This document shows, piece after piece, positions 56,858-64,000 of a stretch of 64,000 bases of DNA (positions are counted from its first letter, which is position 1; each line of letters starts with the position of its first letter). Both the position numbers and the translations under genes were made by a program. A model generated the notes under the pieces. The model had not been told where the DNA came from, did not search any database, and saw nothing but the letters and a program-made list of their open reading frames with translations. The stretch comes from Capsicum annuum (lineage: Eukaryota; Streptophyta; Magnoliopsida; Solanales; Solanaceae), in contig NW_025855744.1 in the NCBI RefSeq assembly GCF_002878395.1, positions 872,813 through 936,812 on the forward strand. The letters run 5' to 3'.

Positions 56858-56860
<3 letters not shown>
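55314..56860. other. Unassigned segment after chromovirus copy 2
   Basis: AT-rich DNA with a short imperfect direct repeat (GATACCTAAAATTTA..CCTAACAAA and GATACCTTAAATTCAACCCAACAAA, 55319-55383). A stretch at about 56040-56165 resembles, weakly and in minus orientation, the body of a plant SINE (CCTTACCCATACTTAGTAAAGGTAGAGAG). Minus-strand frames at 56132-56466 are not recognised. A host gene remnant is possible but unsupported. Confidence 0.3.

Positions 56861-56891
<31 letters not shown>
56861..56891. repeat. (TA)n microsatellite
   Basis: About 15 uninterrupted TA units; a shorter TA run follows at about 56910-56922. Confidence 0.95.
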
Positions 56892-56895
<4 letters not shown>

Positions 56896-56937
56896 TTAAA
56901 GTGAAAGGATATATATATATTGTAGTGTTATATATTC

Positions 56938-57110
56938 ATAAAGGTAGTCGAATTGGTTGAGTAGGAAATCTGGAGGGTCTTAGCATTGTTTGAAACCCTC
57001 TGCACGTTTTTTCAATCGAGCTCATCGCACAAGACTTGCCAGTGTTGTTTATGTATCTTATATGAGTTGCACACTATTATATTGGAGCGGGATTTATCTT
57101 GGGTAAACAA
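56938..57110 (+). mobile_element. tRNA-derived SINE, SolS/TS type
   Basis: An RNA polymerase III A box (TAGTCGAATTGG, 56945-56956) fits the consensus exactly, and a B box (GTTTGAAACC, about 56988-56997) differs at one position, about 30 bases later as in tRNA genes. Downstream, GAGCTCATCGCAC and GGAGCGGGATTTATC resemble the body of solanaceous SINEs, and an A-rich end follows (about 57105-57130). No gene function; it is a retroposed copy. It does not fold into an intact tRNA. Confidence 0.65.
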
Positions 57111-57812
57111 AACAAAATAAATAAATATTATAGTATTATATTAATGAAAGTAGCAACACTAAGATAGCTACAGCCTACAAGATCCTAAGTCCTAACATAT
57201 TGAATTTGAATTTGTCAACATGATATTTGGTTCAAACCTTTCTTAAAGTTTTCACTAGTTTTTTAAAATTCAAACGACCAAATATAAATGAATTTGCATT
57301 CGAATGACCATGAACTCTCAATTTCTAGTGCTAATGGCGAGCTGATACCCTAATATTATGTAATATGTGGTCCACATAACTTAAAACCAGCTACATATAC
57401 TACTATAGCCTAGAAAATTTATAAGTAAAACCTATAAATTTTAACGTAGTTATAGGTATTACAAACCAAGAAGAAACAAAAAAATATTAGATGATTTTTC
57501 TACCTATCTAACTATTGGTCATTAAGAGTCAACCTTGATCAATGGTGGATGTACACTTAATGGTATTAGTTCAATCGAATCCAATAATTTTTTATCAGAT
57601 CATATATGATAGGATCCTATATAATGTAATCTATTAGAAAAATCACCAAACCATATATATAATAGGCTAAATTTTAGATTTAGTAATTCAAATGATATTG
57701 TATTCAGTGGAATATCAAACTCATAAAGTTTAAATTTTAGACCCCATATTGAACTTATAAAGAAATGGATTTTGGACCTAATCAACCCCTAAAAACAAGC
57801 TTATGAATGGAC
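57111..57812. other. Unassigned AT-rich spacer
   Basis: AT-rich DNA between the SINE and the next LTR. No convincing gene; the minus-strand frame 57600-57785 is low in complexity and unrecognised. Confidence 0.35.
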
Positions 57813-60103
57813 TGTCATGACCCGAGGCTACCCCCTAGTCGCGGCAACGGTGCTTACGATCACAAGTGACTACAAACTAACCCTTGAACTGGTACCTTCT
57901 GTGAGCATTGAGTATTACTGTAATGTAATACATAAGTGGAAGATGCACTAATAAGGTACTGCAAAACTGAATACTAGAATATGAAGTAAAGAACATCTGA
58001 AATATCTGATATGATACTAGAAACCAAAATGTCTATCTGACATAATAATAATGAAATAACTGACTTACTGTCTAACTGGTTGTCTGAAAGCTCTAAACAT
58101 CCTGAGGATTTGATGGGACAGACCCATAACTAATTCCAACTGACTAGACATGAGAAAGCACTAAAGTAACTGAATAAGCAATTCATGTCCTCGATGGATG
58201 AGGACTCACCACTATTGCTGCTAGGTAAAACTAAGTTGTCTAGAGGCGGTCGAGAGACTATGCATCCGAACCTATGTTATAAGATAACATAGGTAAAGAA
58301 AAGTATGTTGTTAGTACTTTGAATGTACTGGTATATGAGATGAGTACTGGCTGAAAATCATGAGGTATCTGAGCATAAATGCATAAACATGTAATATCTG
58401 AGAATGAAAGATCAAGCATAAACATGTTTCTGAGATAATCTGTAATCTGAAAGACTGAAAGATGTTTAACTGAATAACTAAAAATTTGTACACTTGGTCA
58501 AGTAAACCTAAACTGAACACTGTACACTTGGTCAAGCAATCCAGAACTGAACATACTAATTACTGTACTGAGACTGTGGGAGGTATCATATAACTGACAT
58601 GCCCCAATCTGAGCTAACTGGGGCCCAACCTGTAATCCCAGTTGGAAGGGTATCAGTACCGTGCCACGGTACTAACACTGGCTCTATGGATCCACTAAAA
58701 TAGTGTCCCAAAGGACTAAGGAGTCACCCTCTACTGGTAGGTGCTCTCATGAGATATGCATCAACCTTAAACTAGCAGGCAGACATCTCAAACCTACGCT
58801 GGCGATGTAGTTCTGGAACTCAGGGACTGCTACTAAAGATCACACCCTCTACTATCAGGTGAGCCCCCACCCTCTACTATCAGGTGATCCCCCATCCTTG
58901 GATTCACTCAGTGCTAAATTGTACTCCCTACTGAACTAACACTGTTACTGAACTGAATTCACTGAACATAATAATTGACATTGCTCATTACAATCATAAC
59001 AACTGAGTAAATAATAGTATTCCTGGTTTAACTGAAATCATTACTTGAAAGATCAAAAGTCATGTAAAATACATTGTTATAGGATGTTCATAACCCACCA
59101 GAACCAAATGACCATAAATTACAAAAATAAGCTTTTAAAATAATAACATGGGATCATGGTTCAAAAACCCAAAATATAGACATTTCATCAAACATGTGAG
59201 TATCATAAACTTGAACATGAGAATGTCTTAAACATGAGGAAACAATACGATTACATGGATAAATTAATAATTTAGGGATTTATCATAAAATAAATTGATC
59301 AATACGTAGGGATTGCAACACTCAAAACATGATATGACTCATTCCACTTGAAAATACTTGTAAACAAGAGATTAAAGGATTAATTTGATCTTAAACATGT
59401 ATAAAATCATAACTTAAATAAAAAGAGGGTTTTTAGGCTCCATGGGTGAAAGGAACCCATGGATGAACACCTCACATACCTTAAGCTTCTTAACTTTGGA
59501 AAGAAATGCTATTCTTGATGCTTTCTTAAAGGTTCTTGAACTTGGGAATCTTGAATTCTTGATTACTTGGGAAAAAACAATTGAATTTGTTCTTGGGGAA
59601 GGAGGGGAGGCTTCTTGAGAGTGATTTCAAGAAGAAAGGCAAATAATACCCTAAAAGATACCCCAAGTTCTGTTATGGATAACTTGGGTTGAGAGGAAAA
59701 AGACCCAATTGCCCCTCAATTATTTAAATCAAGAATTAGACGCAACATCCTCACTACGATGCGATCTTATCGTGGTTGAAAAAGTCACTCACCACAACGC
59801 GGTCAGTATGAGGTTGGGACTAATGCCGCGACACGGGCTTATCATAGTGACTCACTGGTTTTGCGATCCAAATATACCCCAAACCTTGTCTAAAAAATCT
59901 GAAACTCCTCTAGGACATACTTTTTACATCCCTAAACATGAATTAACTAAAAAACCAATGTCTCAGGGTCAGGAAGACCAAAATAAAAATCCTCAAAGTT
60001 TAGGGGTCTTAAAAATGACTAAGTCCCCAATACTTAGTGAAAATTTCAAGCCTTAAGCCCCTTTTGCATGCAACTAGGACCTGAATCGTTATGGGCTATT
60101 ACA
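57813..60103 (-). repeat. 3' LTR of chromovirus copy 3, 2291 bp
   Basis: On the minus strand it begins TGTAATAGCCCATAACG after the polypurine tract and ends CGGGTCATGACA. It is related to the solo LTRs at 638-4007 and 51165-53441. Short tandem repeats occur inside: TGTACACTTGGTCAAG twice (about 58488 and 58524) and CCACCCTCTACTATCAGGTGA units (about 58843-58892). Confidence 0.85.
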
Positions 60104-60120
60104 ATATCTCCCCCTTGGGA
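60104..60120 (-). other. Polypurine tract of chromovirus copy 3
   Basis: The minus strand reads TCCCAAGGGGGAGATAT directly before the LTR start. Confidence 0.8.
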
Positions 60121-60340
60121 ACATTCTTCTTCAAATGAGGCTGGTTATATTAAGATTACTGTACTAAGATAACTGACATCATATACTGAATATGAATGAC
60201 TTGGAACCTGATCACGCAACTGAGTCTAAAATATAATACATGAACTGAACTGGTTCCATGAATGTATACAAAGACATAAGAATGGTTACATAGCTGGAAC
60301 AGAGAATGAAAAAGACTCAATCTTAATAAAGATCGTTACC

Positions 60341-60860
60341 TCAAGCTGAATTTGAGTTTGCAAAGAAAATATGAGGGTACTTGGTTTGCATATAGGATTC
60401 TTCTTCCCAAGTAGCTCCCTCAAATAAATGATTCAGCCAAAGGAGCTTAACCAAGGGAACTTCCTTATTCCTTAGCCTACGAATTTGATGATCAAGGATC
60501 ATAACTGGTAATTCCTCATAGGAGAGGTTGTCCTTACAATCCATATCTTCCAAAGGAACAACTATAGCTAAATCACCAATACATTTCTTTAATAACGAAA
60601 CATGGAACACCGGATGCACTAATGCCAAATCTACAGGCAACTCAAGCTCATAAGCTACCTTTCCAAAATAATTCAAGATTCTATAAGGGCTAGCATATTG
60701 GGGACTGAGTTCCCCTTCTTGCCAAATCTCTTCACTCCCTTCATAGGCAAAATTTTTAAATAAACTAAATCACCTACTTCAAATTCAAGATCTTTTCTCC
60801 TCACATCTGCATTAGATTTCTGACAACTTTGGGCTGTTTTTAGCCTCTTCTGAATCAACT
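60341..60860 (-). pseudogene. Integrase C-terminus with chromodomain, chromovirus copy 3
   Basis: 60858-60673 encodes RKDLEFEVGDLVYLKILPMKGVKRFGKKGN. After a frame change, 60676-60341 gives GKVAYELELPVDLALVHPVFHVSLLKKCIGD and an uninterrupted chromodomain (NLSYEELPVMILDHQIRRLRNKEVPLVKLLWLNHLFEGATWEEE, read in two parts around 60500). It is the only one of the three chromodomains here without a stop. In relatives this domain tethers integration to heterochromatin. Confidence 0.85.
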
Positions 60861-61720
60861 AAACTTTCTCCATTGCCTCAAACACTGAATCTATCCCTAT
60901 AAATGTAGCGTCAGCTACATCAAACAAACCAATAGAACATCTACATCTCATTTCATAGAGAGCCTCAAATAGAGCCATCTAAATACTAGAATGATAATTG
61001 TTATTGTAAGCAAACTCAATTAAAGGTAAGTGGTAATCCCAACTAACTTTAAAGTCAATAACATGTTCCCTCAACATGTCTTCTAAGGTCAGAATGGTCC
61101 TCTTTGCCTGACCATCATTCTGATGATTGAAAATTATAGTGAGATGAATTAGGTACCAAGACCCTTCTTAAAAGCCTTCCAAAAGTGAGAGGTAAACTGA
61201 GTACCTTTATCAGGTATGATAGAAAATAGAAACCCATAAAATTTAACTAACTCTTTAATATAGAGTCTAGAATAATTGTCGAATGAATATGATGTATGAA
61301 CTGGAAAGAAATGAGCCAACTTGGTGATTCTATCCACAATGAACCATATAAAATAATGTTGACAACGCGTATGAGGAAACCCTGTCACAAAGTCCATGTT
61401 TACCACTTCCCACTTCTAAGTGGGAATGCTAAACCCCTACAATATACCACTAGCCCTTTGGTGCTCAACTTTAACCTGCTAACAATTTGGACACTTTTCC
61501 ACAAACTCTGTAATATCCTCTTTCATAACATTCCACCAATAGATTTCCCACAAATTGTAGTATATCTTAGTGGCTCCTGGGTGAATAGAACACCACACAC
61601 TATGTGCTTTTGCAAGTATGCGCTGTCTCAAACTATCAACACACTAAACACATAACCTGCCCTGACAACAAAGCACACCATCTCCCCCTTGGGACAAAAA
61701 CTCTATTTTTTGATCTCTAA
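60860..61720 (-). pseudogene. Integrase core pseudogene, chromovirus copy 3
   Basis: 61406-61149 reads VNMDFVTGFPHTRCQHYFIWFIVDRITKLAHFFPV and IIPDKGTQFTSHFWKAFKKGLGT, so the first and second catalytic Asp are kept. Further on, GQAKRTILTLEDML shows the third catalytic residue changed from Glu to Lys (codon at 61102-61104). EFAYNNNYHSSI and ALYEMRCRCSIGLFDV follow at about 61020-60910. Breaks lie near 61149 and 60980. Confidence 0.8.
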
Positions 61721-61879
61721 CTGCCTCCTTCAACTTAACCAAACTAGGATTCTATCATGCTTTTCTTTCACTTCAGCAACCAATGAAGATTCCAAACCAT
61801 TCTAAACCCATATGCTAGCTTCAGCTGAATTAACAAACCAAACACCTAATATAGCAAGCTGTTGAACCTCCTAAACTAA

Positions 61880-62400
61880 CTTCTTTTTATCCTCCTCTAA
61901 ATGAGCAACAGTACCAATAGATAACCTGGTAAGGGCATCTTCCACTAGATTGGCCTTGTCCTGATGATACAACATACTCATATCATAATCTTTTAACAAC
62001 TCAAGCCACCTTCTCTAATAAAGATTCAAAACTTTCTGCATGAACACGTACTGTAAATTGTTATGGTCAGTGAACACATCAACATAAACCCCATAGATTT
62101 ATTATCTCTAAATATTTAAGGAGAAGACAACAGCTTCCAACTTAAGATCATAGGTTAAATATTTCCTTTCATAGGTTTTAAGATGTCTAAAGGCATAGGC
62201 AATGGACTTGCCTCTCTGTATCAAAACATAACCAAGACCAACTCTGGAAGCATCACAGTAAACTACAAATCCATTGAAACTATTTGGCAAAGTCAAGATT
62301 AGGGCAGAAGTGAGTCGATTCTTCAACTCATGAAAACTCTTCTAGCAAGAATCTGACCACTAAAATTTGACCTTCTTCTGAGTCAATTGAGATATGGGGG
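61880..62400 (-). pseudogene. RNase H pseudogene, chromovirus copy 3
   Basis: The frame 62326-62108 encodes [69 protein letters not shown]. The first acidic residue (YCDAS) is kept; the second motif reads YDLKLEA rather than HDLELAA. The remainder (QYVFMQKVLNLYxRRWLELLKDYDMS, then DALTRLSIG) is visible at about 62060-61920 in another frame. Confidence 0.8.
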
Positions 62401-63110
62401 ATGTAATAGAAGAAAACCCTTCAAAAAACCATCTATAATAACCATCCAAACCCAAGAAACTCTGAATATCTAATGGAGAAATAAATCTTGGCCAGTTTCT
62501 CACTTCTTTAGTATTTTAAGGGTCAACTCTAATGCCATCACATGAAATAATATGGCCAAGAAAAGATATTTATCTTATCCAAAATTTGCATTTACTGAAT
62601 TTGGTAAACAATTGATGAGCTCAAGGGTCTGCAACACAATTCTCAGATGGTCTGCATGATCATTCTTACTGCAAGAATAGACAAGGATATAATCAATGAA
62701 GACTATGACGAACATGTCTAAGTACTATTTGAACACCCTGTTCATCAAGTCCATTAAAGCTGAAGGGGAATTCATTAGTCCAAACGACATAACTAGGAAT
62801 TTGAAGTGACCATATTGAGTTATAGAAGTTATCTTCGGAATGTCATATTCTCTGGCTCTAAGCTGATAATAGATGGATCTGAGGTCTATCTTAGAGAAAT
62901 AACCGGCACCCTAAAGTTGGTCGAACAAGTCATTAATTCTAGGGAGTGGATACGTATTCTTGATTATGACTTAGTTCAACTATTATTTCAACTTCTTAAG
63001 TGCATCTGAAGCCATTCTATAAGGTGGAATAGAGATAGGTTGGGTATCGGGAAAGAGATCTATTTTGAAGTCAATTTCCCTTTAGGGAGGAACTCTAGGA
63101 AGATCTTCAA
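62400..63110 (-). pseudogene. Reverse transcriptase pseudogene, chromovirus copy 3
   Basis: From right to left come remnants of PYRMASDALKKLK near 62990, LPRINDLFDQL near 62930, [17 protein letters not shown] near 62880, [17 protein letters not shown] near 62760, and the polymerase motif at 62689-62700, which reads FIDY instead of FIDD and so has lost a metal-binding Asp. The stretch before RNase H (SPLDIQSFLGLDGYYRWFFEG) is at about 62480-62410. Frame changes are frequent. Confidence 0.75.
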
Positions 63111-63304
63111 GAAACACATTTGGAAATTTCCCTTACTACTAAAACTGACTCGAGACTTGGAATTGCAAAATCAGAGGCTTTGACTCAAACAAGATGGTAA
63201 ACACACCCTTTAGATATCATCTTTCTTGCTTTAAGATACAAACCAATCTAACCCTTTAGAACTGAGGTACTACCCCTCCATTCAATGACTGGTTCATTGA
63301 GAAT

Positions 63305-63637
63305 CTAAAATTGAAAGACTCTATTTCTACAATCAACTAAGGTATAGCATGAGTAGATCCAATCCATGCCAAGAATGACATCGAAATCGGTCATCTCCAA
63401 CTCTATGAGATCAACTGAGGTAATTTTTTGAGATATTGTGACTGGAAAATTTTCGTATACCCATCTGGCTATAATAAATTTACCCACTAGGGTAAACACT
63501 GAGAAATACTCTACTAACATTTTAGGACTGACATCGAAATTGATGAGTATATAAGGAGTCACAAAAGAAAGTGAAGCTCCGGGATCTAACAATGCATAAA
63601 CATAAAGATGGAAAACCTGTAATGTACCCATAACCAT
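63305..63637 (-). pseudogene. Aspartic protease domain, chromovirus copy 3
   Basis: A 110-residue open frame keeps the catalytic motif DPGA (63575-63586), then SPKMLVEYFSVFTLVGKFIIARWVYENF, VDLIELEMTDFDVILGMDWIYSCYTLVDCRNR. It is the best-preserved protease in the window and shows no lost catalytic residue. It is open only as a fragment: its links to gag and RT are broken, so I list it as a pseudogene. Confidence 0.8.
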
Positions 63638-63639
63638 AT

Positions 63640-64000
63640 CAGGAGAACTTTCCTAATCATGTCGAGTCTGGAGTGCATACAACCTATTATGGAATTACCC
63701 ACTTGTGGCACTGGAAATAGCACTCTGCTGAGTTGGGTGACCTGCTGGAGCTAAAGAACGATTGGACTAACCCTACTGACCAACCTTTGGGCAATCCCTG
63801 ACCCTGTGGCCTGGCTTGCCAGAACCAAAACACCCATCCCTACCAGCCTTACACTCACCCTGATGGTTCTTACTTTATTTTCTACAGAGCAATTTAGTAT
63901 AGCCACTATTCACACTGCCTTCAAATTTAGAGCCTGGCGCCTTATCTAGACTGCCTTGCCTAAACTAAGGAACTGGCACACTAGCAGAAGATGGAGATGG
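63640..64000 (-). pseudogene. gag C-terminus of chromovirus copy 3 (cut by window end)
   Basis: The zinc knuckle is encoded at 63791-63832 as CFGSGKPGHRVRDC, with the second Cys changed to Ser. A serine/glycine- and glutamine-rich tail follows toward the protease. The rest of gag continues beyond position 64000. Confidence 0.7.

Larger units (their letters stand above)
57813..64000 (-). mobile_element. Ty3/gypsy chromovirus (Tekay/Del-like), copy 3, minus strand, cut by window end
   Basis: From right to left on the minus strand: gag knuckle, protease, RT, RNase H, integrase, chromodomain, polypurine tract, and 3' LTR (60103-57813). The 5' half of gag, the PBS and the 5' LTR lie beyond the window. 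It is in better condition than copy 1 but still carries stops and altered catalytic residues. Confidence 0.85.

Noticed and set aside
56910..56935. TATTGTAGTG as the right CACTA terminus
   Set aside because: It sits at the edge of a TA microsatellite, has no left partner, and lies far beyond the transposase.
1..64000. An undescribed defence, CRISPR-like or other novel multi-gene system
   Set aside because: The spaced repeats seen are LTRs, exon copies or simple repeats of plant transposons; no array with regular spacers, no operon-like gene set and no intact non-transposon gene was found.

Overview
The window looks like repeat-rich heterochromatin of a flowering plant, most likely a member of the nightshade family (Solanaceae; the genus cannot be settled by eye). 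It is AT-rich. It contains LTR retrotransposons with plant chromovirus-type chromodomains, elements of the Tat/Athila type, a CACTA (En/Spm) transposase gene, and short sequences that resemble solanaceous tRNA-derived SINEs. I see no intact host gene, rRNA, tRNA, CRISPR array or prokaryotic feature. Almost every reading frame is a broken piece of a transposable element.

Layout. (1) Positions 1-12578 hold a tandemly arranged Tat/Athila-like gag-protease element. The 3' internal end of one unit (1-4509) abuts an LTR (4510-6362), then comes a second internal region with gag and protease but no polymerase (6363-10200), then a second LTR (10201-12578) that carries a 520-bp internal duplication. 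A 3.37-kb solo LTR of another family (638-4007) lies in the upstream unit. (2) This array sits in the gag gene of a Ty3/gypsy chromovirus (Tekay/Del-like, plus strand). The rest of that element (gag, protease, RT, RNase H, integrase, chromodomain) runs to 17064, with its 3' LTR at 17065 to about 19365. (3) Positions 19931-28501 are a minus-strand, two-LTR element with gag and protease only. (4) About 29090-40279 is a minus-strand CACTA-type transposon body: the transposase ORF (Transpos_assoc, TNP2, DUF4218 and DUF4216 segments in order), followed by a Transposase_24-like gene with repeated exons. A solo LTR (37863-39704, perfect TSD) splits the transposase ORF. (5) A second solo LTR (41040-42438, perfect TSD) abuts a SINE-like fragment. 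(6) Positions 43688-55313 are an entire but decayed chromovirus with LTRs, PBS, polyprotein and PPT; its 3' LTR is interrupted by another solo LTR (51165-53441). (7) Positions 55314-57812 are mostly unassigned AT-rich DNA with a SINE at about 56938. (8) From 57813 to the window end lies a minus-strand chromovirus, from 3' LTR back to the gag zinc knuckle.

The pieces do not form a cooperating host pathway. They record successive insertions and LTR-LTR recombination events, whose order can be read from target duplications and nesting. All chromovirus polyproteins carry stops, frameshifts and lost catalytic residues, so none seems able to move by itself. I did not find a convincing undescribed biological system. 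The most informative items are the tandem element with a shared LTR, the empty-site evidence for a solo LTR, the precise split of the CACTA transposase, the repeated exon of the Transposase_24-like gene, and two gag-protease-only elements that share a short motif where polymerase genes would normally be.
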